Part shown: one piece after another, positions 1 to 6,894 of the stretch | Layout: each line of letters begins with the position of its first letter | How positions within the stretch are numbered: the stretch's first letter is position 1 | DNA from: an uncultured Gemmatimonadota bacterium | GTDB lineage: Bacteria > Gemmatimonadota > Gemmatimonadetes > Gemmatimonadales > GWC2-71-9 | NCBI GenBank assembly: GCA_946479805.1 | Contig: CAMLHP010000028.1 | Location: 1-18,423, forward strand | Direction of reading: 5' to 3' | DNA length: 18,423 bases | The notes under the pieces: model-generated | Told to the model about the DNA's origin: nothing | Database searches by the model: none | What the model saw: the letters and a program-made list of their open reading frames with translations, nothing else | Position numbers and translations under genes: made by a program

Positions 1-100
1 GCACGCTGGGCCAAAGCCGGGTGAAGCCATCGGTGTACTTGAGCCCGATGGCCCAGCCGACCTCGAACAGTCCCGCGACAATCAGAATGAGCCAGGCCAT
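1..100 (-). CDS. sugE: SugE/Gdx-type SMR exporter, N-terminal part (runs off the left edge)
   Basis: Only the first 33 codons lie in the window; the gene continues beyond base 1. The peptide begins [20 protein letters not shown] and continues [13 protein letters not shown], a close match to the first helix and loop of small multidrug resistance proteins of the SugE/Gdx branch. Glu13 is the conserved proton- and substrate-binding acid of the family, and the K-Y-T-x-G-F-T-R loop is typical of SugE. Known Gdx proteins export guanidinium from the cytoplasm as antiparallel dimers coupled to proton import. A GGAG motif lies about 6 bases upstream of the ATG. Only 22 bases separate it from the stop of the lipoprotein gene upstream, so it is either cotranscribed with that gene or has a promoter inside it. 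There is no room for a guanidine riboswitch in the gap. Confidence 0.85.
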   Translation of the reverse strand, partial: MAWLILIVAGLFEVGWAIGLKYTDGFTRLWPSV

Positions 101-122
101 GAAATCTCCGTTGCTGATCCGG

Positions 123-911
123 CTAGAGAGGCCAATGCCAGTCGACTGCATCGCTCTCGAAGAAACGCAGGTCCCAGTCCCATATGGGACACCCTTCGGA
201 ACTGAGCGCCGCCGAACCAATGACGTCTCCAGCCTGAACCGGCGCCTCAAGCGTGATGGCAGTGCAGGTTCCCCACGGCTCGTCATGTCGCAGATCGAGC
301 GTCAGCGTGCCCCCCTCGACCGCACCAGAGAAGTGGCCGTAGTCGTCGCCTCGGGACATCTGATAGTTGATCCGCCACCGGCCCCTGATCGAATCGCTGA
401 TTTCATCAATCCAGAGGCCAAATCTGCCGAACGAGAAGGAATCTTCCGGGTCGTAGCCCCATGTGCAGTACTGCCCCGCCGCCACCTTCGCGGGTGGGGC
501 AACCTGATCCAGTTCATACTCGACAGCCAGCACCGTGTCTGGGGCTTCCACATTCACCGGCAATGCACGCTCGCGAATGTCGATGTTCTGCGAGTGTCCC
601 TGACACTCGGGGGCAACGAGGTGGACATTGATGCTGTCGATCATCGCTTCACTGAAGTATCCGAGGTGGACCGCGAAGCGGCCAAGGCTGTCGGTATACG
701 CGTAGCCACTGGTGCCTGACTTCGTCGAGTCAGGGTCAGGCCAGACGTCCCATGTGACCATGCCGAGCGGCACCGGGGTACCATCGGGGCCGTGCACGAT
801 CCCGGTCAGGTACGCTCCCGGCTCACCGGAAGGCTCTGTCGAATCGCTGCAGCTCGCCAGCAGGACCACCAGCGCTGCCGCCGCCATCGTCAGGCGCCGT
901 ATCGAGGTCAT
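123..911 (-). CDS. lipoprotein with carboxypeptidase-like regulatory (beta-sandwich) domain
   Basis: A 262-aa secreted lipoprotein. I chose the ATG at 911 because AGGAGA lies just upstream and the protein then opens with a clean lipoprotein signal: basic MTSIRR, a hydrophobic run, and the lipobox L-A-S-C with the lipidated Cys at residue 21. A low-complexity [11 protein letters not shown] linker follows. Residues of about 33-110 ([17 protein letters not shown] and later [12 protein letters not shown]) resemble carboxypeptidase-like regulatory or CnaB-like beta domains. The remainder, with W-rich and beta-type sequence and paired Cys, is not recognised. No catalytic motif is visible, so a structural or binding role at the cell surface or periplasmic face is an inference. 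It is the first gene of a possible pair with the SugE gene. Confidence 0.8.
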   Translation of the reverse strand: MTSIRRLTMAAAALVVLLASCSDSTEPSGEPGAYLTGIVHGPDGTPVPLGMVTWDVWPDPDSTKSGTSGYAYTDSLGRFAVHLGYFSEAMIDSINVHLVAPECQGHSQNIDIRERALPVNVEAPDTVLAVEYELDQVAPPAKVAAGQYCTWGYDPEDSFSFGRFGLWIDEISDSIRGRWRINYQMSRGDDYGHFSGAVEGGTLTLDLRHDEPWGTCTAITLEAPVQAGDVIGSAALSSEGCPIWDWDLRFFESDAVDWHWPL

Positions 912-983
912 GCTTTCTCCTGGAAGGAAGGCCAACGGGAGACGCCCGTGGCAAAGGCGCGCCCACACCGCGGCCGTCGCGCC

Positions 984-1055
984 TCTCAGCTCTCAATTCT
1001 CAACTCCCACGCCTCACGCCTCACGCCCCACGCCCCACGCCCTATGCCTTATGCC
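984..1055. repeat. degenerate heptamer tandem repeat between the lipoprotein and amidase genes
   Basis: Read on the plus strand, seven consecutive 7-base units of the form YYAYGCC cover 1007-1055 (CCACGCC, TCACGCC, TCACGCC, CCACGCC, CCACGCC, CTATGCC, TTATGCC). They are preceded, after a 2-base offset, by three related units TCTCAGC, TCTCAAT and TCTCAAC (984-1004). The array overlaps the last codons and stop of the amidase gene, which ends at 1042. Read in the direction of the flanking genes, most units contain TAA, TAG or TGA, and the 7-base period shifts these through all three frames. I found no other copy in the window. Confidence 0.75.
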
Positions 1056-2613
1056 TCTCATATGCATGCGCCAACCCCAGCACCTGCACATCCTCACCCG
1101 GCAGCCCCACCACCGACAGGTTGAGCGATGGCATCCCGTCCGGATCGCGCCCGCTCGGCACCGACACCTCGGGCAGTCCCAGGAAGTTGCCGAATCCCAG
1201 CGGCGTCCGCACATCGGGCCAGCCTTCTTCCAGGCTGAACGCGTTGAACGGCATCGTGGGATAAACCAGCGCTGTCACGCCTGCGGCCCGCATCGCCTGC
1301 TCCAGCACCTCCACAACCTCGGCCCGTGACCGCGCGAACGACTGTCCAGCCGGGTCGCTTTCCATCGGCTGGCTGAACAGCGGCACGCACTCCTCGAAAG
1401 TCTCGGGCAGCACGTCGTAGAACTCGCGGTACGCCGGATAGCCCCGGCGGATCGCCTCAAGCGGGTGGTCGCTGCGACCGGCGAAGTAGAGATACAGCGC
1501 GTTGGCCGTGGGCCCGGGCGATCGCGAGTCGGGTGACACATCCCCGCGCCGCTGGGCCGCTTCGGTGAACTGCCTCCGATAGCTGGCGAGCGTCACTGGC
1601 GACTCGAACGGCTCGACAATGGCGCCGGCGGCGCCGAGGTCGGTCACCGCACGATTCCAGGTGGAGAGCGCAGCAGCCGTCATCTGCGTCTCCGGCACGT
1701 GCGCCTCCACCAGCCCCAGCCTTGCACCTTTCAGCGCATTGTCACGCAGCGAGGCGAGCCTTGCTCCATCCCAGCCCGAAGCGAGCGCCAGCGGATCCGA
1801 CGGCTCCGCACCGGCGATGGCCGCCAGCATCAGCGCCGCATCCGCCACCGTCCGCGCCAGCGGCCCGTGGGTGTCGAGGTAAGGCCAGGTGGGAACTACA
1901 CCGGTGCGCGGCACCAGCCCGAAGGTCGGCTTCATCCCCACCACGCCGCTGCACACCGCGGGAATCCGGTTGGAGCCTCCGTCATCAGTGCCCAGCGCTG
2001 CGAAAGCCATTCCGCAGTACACCGCCGCTGCCGAACCCGCGCTCGAGCCACCCGGAGTCCGAGCTCCGCTGCGGTCGGAAGGATTGATCACCTGGCCGGT
2101 GTGGCTGCTGGTGCCGACGCCGCGATAGGCAAAGTCGTCGGCCGCGGTCTTGCCCAGCACGACGGCGCCGGCGGCGCGGAGCCGAGCCACCTCCACCGAA
2201 TCGCGCCCCACCGCTTCCGGAAACAGCCCGGCCCACTCGGCGCTGGACGCCGTCGTGGGAAGGCCGTCCATGTCGTAGATCGACTTGGCGAAGACCGGTA
2301 CGCCATCGAGCGGTCCCCGAAGCTTGCCGGCCCGGCGCCGGGCATCGGCCGCCTTCGCGTCGTCCAGCGCCGTGATGGAGAGCGCATCGATGGCGCGGAG
2401 CGCCATCCCTTCGGTCCGGCACCGCTCCAGCGCAGCGGCCGTGACCTCCGCTGCCGACCAGCGTCCGGCACGGAAGCCTGCGAAATACTGCGCGACTGTT
2501 CCATCGAGGGGATCGGCGTCGCGTCGGGTGAGCGACCAGGCGGATTGCGGCAAGGCGGTCATCGCGGTGAGGGCGGCGAGCCGGGAAAGCGCCTCACGTC
2601 GTGAAAGTGTCAT
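1042..2613 (-). CDS. amidase-signature family hydrolase with Tat-type signal
   Basis: A 523-aa serine amidase. The amidase-signature triad is complete: Lys110 in VPVFAKSIYD, cis-Ser190 in PGGSSAGSA and nucleophile Ser214 in GTDDGGSNRIPA. The 24-residue gap between the two serines matches fatty acid amide hydrolase (217 to 241). Family members hydrolyse amide bonds of varied small molecules or act as GatA; the substrate here cannot be told. It is probably not GatA, because the N-terminus MTLSRREALSRLAAL looks like a twin-arginine signal (SRREAL) followed by a hydrophobic stretch ending near residue 27, so the enzyme is likely exported folded. It starts 21 bases after the cytochrome gene. The nearest Shine-Dalgarno, GGAG, is about 18 bases away, so translation may depend on coupling. 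Its 3' end lies inside the heptamer array. Confidence 0.9.
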   Translation of the reverse strand: MTLSRREALSRLAALTAMTALPQSAWSLTRRDADPLDGTVAQYFAGFRAGRWSAAEVTAAALERCRTEGMALRAIDALSITALDDAKAADARRRAGKLRGPLDGVPVFAKSIYDMDGLPTTASSAEWAGLFPEAVGRDSVEVARLRAAGAVVLGKTAADDFAYRGVGTSSHTGQVINPSDRSGARTPGGSSAGSAAAVYCGMAFAALGTDDGGSNRIPAVCSGVVGMKPTFGLVPRTGVVPTWPYLDTHGPLARTVADAALMLAAIAGAEPSDPLALASGWDGARLASLRDNALKGARLGLVEAHVPETQMTAAALSTWNRAVTDLGAAGAIVEPFESPVTLASYRRQFTEAAQRRGDVSPDSRSPGPTANALYLYFAGRSDHPLEAIRRGYPAYREFYDVLPETFEECVPLFSQPMESDPAGQSFARSRAEVVEVLEQAMRAAGVTALVYPTMPFNAFSLEEGWPDVRTPLGFGNFLGLPEVSVPSGRDPDGMPSLNLSVVGLPGEDVQVLGLAHAYERHKA

Positions 2614-2634
2614 GATGAGAGAGTAACCGGCTCC

Positions 2635-3165
2635 TCATTGGGGTACTGGATTGGTCAGCAGCCGCGCCCGAAACTGGGAGTGACAAGCAATGCATCCGCG
2701 CTGCACCGTGTTCAGCTGGGTCAGCACCTCGTCGGTCTGCCCCGCCGCAGCGGCCTCGCTCAGCAGCACCGACTGGTCGTGCACTTCCAGATCCAGCCGC
2801 TCGAACTCGGCCATCTCGTCGCCCAGTATTCCGTGGATCCGTTCGAGATCCTCTTGGGCAATTGGCGCGTGCGCCGCGATCGCGGTGGCGCTCCTTGCCA
2901 CCATCGAGTCGTTGTCGGTCATCAAGCCGTAGGTGATCGACGTCATCAGCGATCCCAGGCGCTGCATGATCGGCAGCAGTGCCTCGCCCTCGCCTTCAGC
3001 CTCGTGCGCATGATCGGCTGCCGGCTGAGCGCCCGAGTCGCCGTCAGCGGCAGGGGTGACCGCATGGTTGCCGGAAGCCTCGCCAGCTGGGTCCCGACCG
3101 CCATCGCTGCAAGCTGAGGCAAGTACCAGGACGCCAGTCATCATCAGTACGGCAATTGCTCGCAT
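2635..3165 (-). CDS. lipoprotein monoheme cytochrome, class II (cytochrome c'-like)
   Basis: A 176-aa protein. I chose the ATG at 3165 because it has an AGGGAGGGG ribosome site and gives a lipoprotein signal ending A-S-A-C (Cys19). Residues 20-61 are a linker rich in Ala, Asp, Glu and His. The rest is helical and ends with one heme-c motif, C158-I-A-C161-H162, 15 residues from the C-terminus. That placement is the hallmark of class II cytochromes (c', c-556), which are four-helix bundles. The sixth ligand could be a Met of the first helix (Met67 or Met74), or absent as in c'. Class II cytochromes carry electrons or bind NO; which applies here is unknown. It lies between the FMN reductase (84 bases upstream) and the amidase (21 bases downstream), in the same direction. 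Confidence 0.8.
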   Translation of the reverse strand: MRAIAVLMMTGVLVLASACSDGGRDPAGEASGNHAVTPAADGDSGAQPAADHAHEAEGEGEALLPIMQRLGSLMTSITYGLMTDNDSMVARSATAIAAHAPIAQEDLERIHGILGDEMAEFERLDLEVHDQSVLLSEAAAAGQTDEVLTQLNTVQRGCIACHSQFRARLLTNPVPQ

Positions 3166-3249
3166 GACCCCTCCCTGTCGCTGAATGAGGATTCCCGCCC
3201 TGCCCCTTCCTGCCACTCCACCCTCGATTTGCCGGGAAGGTGCCCTGCC

Positions 3250-3822
3250 CTACGCCGGCCTCGGGAGCACGGTGTAGACCCGCTCGATGAACACATACAG
3301 GTCCGACATGTACCCTCGCAGGAACTCCCTGGTTGAGTCGACCGTGACTTCGCCGTCATCGGTTATCAGCTCGTCGGTGAACTGGATATAGGCCTCCGGA
3401 GCATTCATCTGAGGCGAGTTGCAGAAGCTGAGGATGCTGCGGAGATGCTGCTGGCCCACCGCGGTCCCGATCTTCCCCGGTGACGTCCCGATCACGGCCG
3501 ACGGCTTCTGGGCGAACGCATTGGAGCCGTAGGGCCTGCTGGCCCAGTCGATCGCATTCTTGAGTGCACCCGGTATCGAGCGGTTGTACTCCGGCGTCAC
3601 GAAGAGCGCGGCATCGCGCGTCGTAATGCACTCCTTGAAGGAGCGCGCCACCGGCGGGTAGTCCTTGTCGAAGTCGCGATTGTAGAGCGGCAATTCACCG
3701 TACTCTATCTCTTGCATCGTCAGCCCGGCGGGGGCGAGGGCGACCAGCGCCCGGGCGAGCCTGCGGTTGATCGAGTGCTTCGACAGGCTGCCGACGAAAT
3801 AGCCAACTGTGTATGGGGTCAT
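3250..3822 (-). CDS. NAD(P)H-dependent FMN reductase (flavodoxin-like fold)
   Basis: A 190-aa cytoplasmic flavoprotein of the NADPH-dependent FMN reductase family (relatives: chromate reductase ChrR/YieF, azoreductases). The FMN phosphate loop is visible at residues 11-19 (GSLSKHSIN). The family signature PEYNRSIPGALKNAIDW at 77-93 contacts the isoalloxazine ring, and IGTSPGKIG at 111-119 forms the next flavin loop. The length is typical. Such enzymes pass two electrons from NAD(P)H to quinones, chromate, azo dyes or free flavin; the physiological acceptor is not evident. GGGGAG lies about 6 bases before the ATG. It follows the SnoaL-like gene by 71 bases and precedes the cytochrome gene, so these minus-strand genes could share a transcript. 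Confidence 0.88.
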   Translation of the reverse strand: MTPYTVGYFVGSLSKHSINRRLARALVALAPAGLTMQEIEYGELPLYNRDFDKDYPPVARSFKECITTRDAALFVTPEYNRSIPGALKNAIDWASRPYGSNAFAQKPSAVIGTSPGKIGTAVGQQHLRSILSFCNSPQMNAPEAYIQFTDELITDDGEVTVDSTREFLRGYMSDLYVFIERVYTVLPRPA

Positions 3823-3893
3823 TCAGCGCTCCCCGACGTTGGTAGGCAGTCGACGATACCCCACCCCAACGGGCGAGGTATCCCCGGGGCTGG

Positions 3894-4340
3894 TTACTTC
3901 CCCAGCCCAATCTGCTTCATGAACGTGACCAGATCATACATGAGATTCTCCTCGACGATCTGGCCGTCGTCCCACCGCGCCACCGTGTAGAACTCGATGT
4001 CGAAGCTCTTCCCGGTCGGCGGGATAACGGTTCCATCGGGGCTCGTCATCGGTCCCTTCATGGTCCCGCGAAAGCGGGCGACGGAACAGGTCCAGTCCCC
4101 TGAGGCGAAGAACACCCGGTAGGGGTTGTTGTCGAGCTTCTGGTCCGGGAAGGTCTTCCAGAACGCGATCGACTCCTTCACATGATCTTCGATGCCCACC
4201 GTCGGCTCGGGCTGCCCCGGCCAGCGCACAATCACGTCCGGCTTGTGCCGGTCCCGGAACACCTTGATGTCCTGGGCGTTCCAGGCATCGTCAAGGGTCT
4301 GCATCAGTTCCATGTTGCTCTGCGCGACGTCCTGAGACAT
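3894..4340 (-). CDS. SnoaL-like (NTF2-fold) protein
   Basis: A 148-aa protein with the pattern of SnoaL-like ester or polyketide cyclase relatives: N-terminal helices (MELMQTLDDAWNAQDIKVF), the D-V-I-V-R-W-P-G strand, then FRGTMKGP, the GKSFDIEFYTVARWDDGQI strands and a final helix (YDLVTFMKQIGL). NTF2-fold proteins of this type are small cone-shaped enzymes or binding proteins. The name does not establish cyclase activity, and no polyketide genes are nearby. There is no signal peptide, so it is cytoplasmic. The start is well supported by AAGGAGGAG about 3 bases upstream of the ATG. It is the first gene of the leftward group and is divergent from the SRPBCC-ArsR operon. Confidence 0.8.
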   Translation of the reverse strand: MSQDVAQSNMELMQTLDDAWNAQDIKVFRDRHKPDVIVRWPGQPEPTVGIEDHVKESIAFWKTFPDQKLDNNPYRVFFASGDWTCSVARFRGTMKGPMTSPDGTVIPPTGKSFDIEFYTVARWDDGQIVEENLMYDLVTFMKQIGLGK

Positions 4341-4524
4341 AGCTCCTCCTTGGTCCAGTGAGTCAGTTCAAGCGGTGCTTCTGGCCGTGCAGACTCCCAC
4401 CGGTTGCGTCACCTCCCTGCAGATCCGCAAACCCAGCCGCGTCTCCTGGACAATCCAAAGCTATCACAAGCGCCAGGCCCAGGAGTGCCCAACCTGGAAT
4501 CACCAGACGGCGCTGGCCGTTGAC

Positions 4525-4588
4525 GCGCAACACAGGAGTTGCGCATCCCGGCCCGGTACCCTATATATACGCAATGCAACTGTTGCAT
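4525..4588 (+). promoter_or_regulatory. promoter and two candidate operators of the SRPBCC-ArsR-SRPBCC operon
   Basis: A sigma70-like promoter is readable: -35 TTGCGC (4539-4544), a 17-base spacer, and -10 TATATA (4562-4567), putting the start near 4574. One inverted repeat, GCGCAAC / GTTGCGC separated by 6 bases (4525-4544), overlaps the -35 box. A second, ATGCAAC / GTTGCAT separated by 1 base (4574-4588), sits exactly at the predicted start. Both share the half-sites GCAAC and GTTGC. These are classic positions for repression, and the ArsR protein of the same operon is the obvious candidate ligand. The rest of the 287-base divergent region (4341-4627) shows no gene. Confidence 0.65.
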
Positions 4589-4627
4589 ATCACACGGCCA
4601 CTGAAGCTACGGGAGCACCAGCCGCCA

Positions 4628-5098
4628 ATGACCATCAAGACCGAAGCAACCCCCACCACGGACCGGATCGAGAAGCAGTTCGAGGTCAGCGCCACCCGTT
4701 CCCGGGTTTGGCGCGCACTTGCCGACTCCAGCGAGTTCGGCGCCTGGTTCGGAGTGAAGCTCGATCGTCCCTTCACGCCCGGCGCCACCGTGCTCGGCCA
4801 GCTCACCATCAAGGGCTACGAGCACGTCACTTTCGAGATCCAGATCGAGAAGATGGAGCCCGAGAGCTACTTCTCCTATCGCTGGCATCCGTATGCGGTC
4901 GATCCCGCTATGGACTACACCGCGGAGCCAACCACGCTGGTCGAGTTCCGGCTGGAGGAAACCGGCAGCGGCACCACCATCGCCATAACCGAGTCCGGCT
5001 TTGACCGGCTGCCGGCATCGCGGCGGGTGGAGGCGTTCCGGATGAACCAGTCGGGCTGGGCCGGCCAGTCGAAGAACCTGGCCGCCTATGTCAGCTAG
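4628..5098 (+). CDS. SRPBCC / AHSA1-like ligand-binding protein (first of the pair)
   Basis: A 156-aa START-like protein. The pattern IEKQFEVSATRSRVWRALAD is the first strand and helix of the AHSA1/SRPBCC fold. WFGVKLDRPFTPG, the central strands (FEIQIEKMEPESYFSYRWHP) and the C-terminal helix (ASRRVEAFRMNQSGWAGQSKNLAAYV) complete the domain. The fold has a deep hydrophobic cavity; the ligand is unknown. The open frame extends 90 codons further upstream, but that extension would cross the promoter and operators. The ATG at 4628 begins where the family normally starts, with only a weak, distant GGGAG. The downstream arsR start lies inside the last codons of this gene, so the two are translationally coupled. 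ArsR-SRPBCC pairs are widespread and poorly understood. Confidence 0.85.
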   Translation: MTIKTEATPTTDRIEKQFEVSATRSRVWRALADSSEFGAWFGVKLDRPFTPGATVLGQLTIKGYEHVTFEIQIEKMEPESYFSYRWHPYAVDPAMDYTAEPTTLVEFRLEETGSGTTIAITESGFDRLPASRRVEAFRMNQSGWAGQSKNLAAYVS

Positions 5099-5453
5099 GG
5101 GCAGCTCTGCCGCACTCAAGGCCGCGCCGGTCTTCGCCGCCCTGGGCGACACCACCCGGCTCGGCCTGGTGCGCCGGCTTTCGACCGAGGGACCGCTCTC
5201 GATCACCCGCCTTAGCGAGGGCAGCGGCATGACCCGCCAGGCAATCACCCGCCACCTGGATGCGCTGGGAAACGTGGGACTGGTGCGCGACGCCAGAAAG
5301 GGCCGGGAGCGGGTGTTCTCGCTCGATCTCAAGCGACTCGAGGCTGCGCGGCAGTATCTCGACCAGGTCTCGGCGCAGTGGGATGCGGCAGGAGCGAGGC
5401 TGAAGGCATTCGTGGAACGGGAAGAACCCCAGGCAACTGCAATCAACGACTAG
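5088..5453 (+). CDS. ArsR-family transcriptional regulator of the SRPBCC operon
   Basis: A 121-aa winged-helix repressor. VFAALGDTTRLGLVRRLSTE is the typical first helix pair of ArsR proteins. ITRLSEGSGMTRQAITRHLDAL is the helix-turn-helix with its recognition helix, and GLVRDARKGRERVFSL is the wing. There is no Cys anywhere in the protein, so the metal sites of ArsR/SmtB/CmtR are absent and a small organic ligand or a protein partner is more likely. The ATG overlaps the end of the preceding SRPBCC gene by 11 bases, and the next gene begins 13 bases after its stop. The inverted repeats around the operon promoter are the probable binding sites (inference). Confidence 0.88.
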   Translation: MSARGSSAALKAAPVFAALGDTTRLGLVRRLSTEGPLSITRLSEGSGMTRQAITRHLDALGNVGLVRDARKGRERVFSLDLKRLEAARQYLDQVSAQWDAAGARLKAFVEREEPQATAIND

Positions 5454-5466
5454 CGAGGGAACATTG

Positions 5467-5919
5467 GTGGACATAAGGCATCGCATCGGCATCACCGCAC
5501 CTGCGGCGAAAGTCTATGATGCGCTGGCAACAACCGAGGGGATAGCTGGCTGGTGGACCAGGGACACGACTGGGCAATCGATGGTTGGCGGCGTTGTGAC
5601 CACCCGATTCATGGACCACGGGGCCGAGAAGGGACGGATGGACCTCGAGGTGGTCACCCTGGATCCGGGGAAGGAAGTCGGGTGGCGGGTCGCGGCCGGA
5701 CCGGAGGAATGGATAGGCACCGACGTCACGTTTCGGCTGACCCACGACAACGGCATGACGATCGTCGATTTCGGCCACCGCAACTGGAAGGAGCCGGTGG
5801 AGTTCATGGCCCACTGCAGCATGAAGTGGGCAACCTTCCTCCTGAGCCTCAGGGATCTGGTGGAGACCGGCGAGGGACGGCCGGCGCCCGGTGACCTGAA
5901 GATCGACAACTGGAACTAG
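5467..5919 (+). CDS. SRPBCC / AHSA1-like protein (second of the pair)
   Basis: A START-like protein of 150 aa when begun at the GTG at 5467, which sits 6 bases after GAGGGA. A TTG at 5464 is an alternative start but too close to that site. VDIRHRIGITAPAAKVYDAL and TEGIAGWWT give the usual first strand, helix and WW turn of SRPBCC domains. WRVAAGPEEWIGTDVTF and the helix KEPVEFMAHCSMKWATFLLS complete the fold. It differs clearly from the first SRPBCC protein, so the pair is not a recent duplication. It ends the operon and converges on the NTF2-like gene with only 13 bases between them and no clear terminator hairpin with a T-run. Confidence 0.85.
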   Translation: MDIRHRIGITAPAAKVYDALATTEGIAGWWTRDTTGQSMVGGVVTTRFMDHGAEKGRMDLEVVTLDPGKEVGWRVAAGPEEWIGTDVTFRLTHDNGMTIVDFGHRNWKEPVEFMAHCSMKWATFLLSLRDLVETGEGRPAPGDLKIDNWN

Positions 5920-5932
5920 CAGCCACGGGCCG

Positions 5933-6394
5933 TCAGGGGCCGCGGCGGCGGGAGGACCAGTGGATGGCGCGGATCTGCCATCCCGCCGATGAGCGCGTCA
6001 GGACCGCCAGCTCCGCCCCTGCACTGTTGATCGGCCGGCCGTCGAACGCACCCGTCGCCTCGGAAGTCGACGTCACCCAGGCCACATCTCCGGCGAGCGT
6101 CACCTGCATGGGGCCGGCCTTGCTGGGGACCGATGCGGCGAACCGGATGTCCGACGGGAGATGATGCGCCCGGTATTCGGCGCGCGACTCGGCGCCGCCG
6201 GCTTCGAGGATGACAGCATCGTCGGCCAGCAGCGAAAGGACGGCAGCGGAGTCACCTTGCGCCAGCGCCTCGTGGAACTGGTGAAGCGTTGCCCGGACGG
6301 CGAAGGTGTCGGACATGGCCTCCTGCGCAGCAGCTGTGCCGGACAAGCCGGCGAGCGCGGTGGCCGCGATGACGAGAATCGTGGTGCTGCGCAT
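5933..6394 (-). CDS. exported NTF2-like (SnoaL/DUF4440-type) protein
   Basis: A 153-aa protein. Residues 1-23 are a Sec signal peptide (MRSTTILVIAATALAGLSGTAAA), predicted to be cleaved before QEAM. The mature part is a DUF4440-like NTF2 fold: FAVRATLHQFHEALAQGDSAAVLSLLADDAVILEAGG is the typical helical start, followed by strands ending AGWQIRAIHWSSR. Such proteins are often annotated as ketosteroid isomerase-like; no catalytic Asp/Tyr set can be assigned, so function is unknown. A GGAG lies 6 bases before the ATG. It is unrelated in sequence to the cytoplasmic SnoaL-like protein at 3894-4340. Confidence 0.8.
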   Translation of the reverse strand: MRSTTILVIAATALAGLSGTAAAQEAMSDTFAVRATLHQFHEALAQGDSAAVLSLLADDAVILEAGGAESRAEYRAHHLPSDIRFAASVPSKAGPMQVTLAGDVAWVTSTSEATGAFDGRPINSAGAELAVLTRSSAGWQIRAIHWSSRRRGP

Positions 6395-6514
6395 TCAGGC
6401 TCCAGGATCGAAGGCTTCGGGCAAACAGATACGTCAAACGTAATGCAACGCTGGAACGCGACCTGGGAGCACCTGCACCCGCCGACTGACCCAGGTCATC
6501 AAGACGTCGGCCCC

Positions 6515-6736
6515 TCACGGCTCCGCCGCCAGCGAATCCAGCCTCGCGTTCCGTGCCGTTGCCGAATCGCTTGCTCCGAGCGCCCCCTCCACACCCGACG
6601 CCCCCGGCAGCGCGGACTGGCCAATAATGCTGTCCCGCTCGCGCTCGGTGCGCTCGGCGGCGGGCTTGTCGGAGCTGCCGCAGGCGGCGACCAGTAGCAC
6701 GGCAAGAATCAAGGTTCGCGTGGCGGGCAGCGACAT
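6515..6736 (-). CDS. small lipoprotein, function unknown
   Basis: A 73-aa lipoprotein when begun at the ATG at 6736, which has GGGAGG about 6 bases upstream. The open frame extends 19 codons further but that extension looks noncoding. The signal LILAVLLVAAC ends in the lipobox V-A-A-C (Cys19). The mature 55 residues are hydrophilic and probably helical, with the charged run ERTERERDSI followed by small-residue-rich segments (SALPGASGVEGALGASDSA). I do not recognise the family. It is transcribed away from the efflux operon, with 158 bases between the two starts. Confidence 0.65.
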   Translation of the reverse strand: MSLPATRTLILAVLLVAACGSSDKPAAERTERERDSIIGQSALPGASGVEGALGASDSATARNARLDSLAAEP

Positions 6737-6817
6737 GGCAACCTCCCTCGCTCGGTTGGGGACCCTTGAACCTTGCCCGGATGGATGAGCCACCGGAAGC
6801 CCGAGCCTCGATCAGGC

Positions 6818-6848
6818 TTGACCTGCGGCATTAACAACTATATAGTTG
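6818..6848 (+). promoter_or_regulatory. efflux operon promoter with palindromic operator over the -10 box
   Basis: -35 TTGACC (6818-6823), a 17-base spacer, and -10 TATAGT (6841-6846) form a strong sigma70-like promoter for the tolC-like gene at 6895. A perfect 14-base palindrome, CAACTAT / ATAGTTG (6835-6848), covers the -10 box, so a bound repressor would exclude RNA polymerase. The right half continues as TAGTTGAGAA. A closely related element, TAGTTAACAA, lies in front of the arsR gene at the far end of the operon. Confidence 0.7.
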
Positions 6849-6894
6849 AGAAACGATATTAGTTACTGACAGCACCACCGATCGAGGGCCATTA

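Noticed and set aside
101..122. Possible guanidine riboswitch ahead of the SugE gene
   Set aside because: Only 22 bases separate the gene from the upstream stop, far too short for a known guanidine aptamer.
3823..3893. Inverted repeat GATACC / GGTATC between the SnoaL-like and FMN reductase genes
   Set aside because: The arms are only 6 bases with a 16-base loop and no T-run, so I do not call it a terminator or operator.
4358..4627. A 90-codon N-terminal extension of the first SRPBCC protein
   Set aside because: It would span the -35/-10 promoter and both inverted repeats, and the SRPBCC domain begins normally at the ATG at 4628.
5920..5932. Bidirectional terminator between the convergent SRPBCC and NTF2-like genes
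   Set aside because: The gap is 13 bases, GC-rich, with no clear stem and no T-run on either strand.
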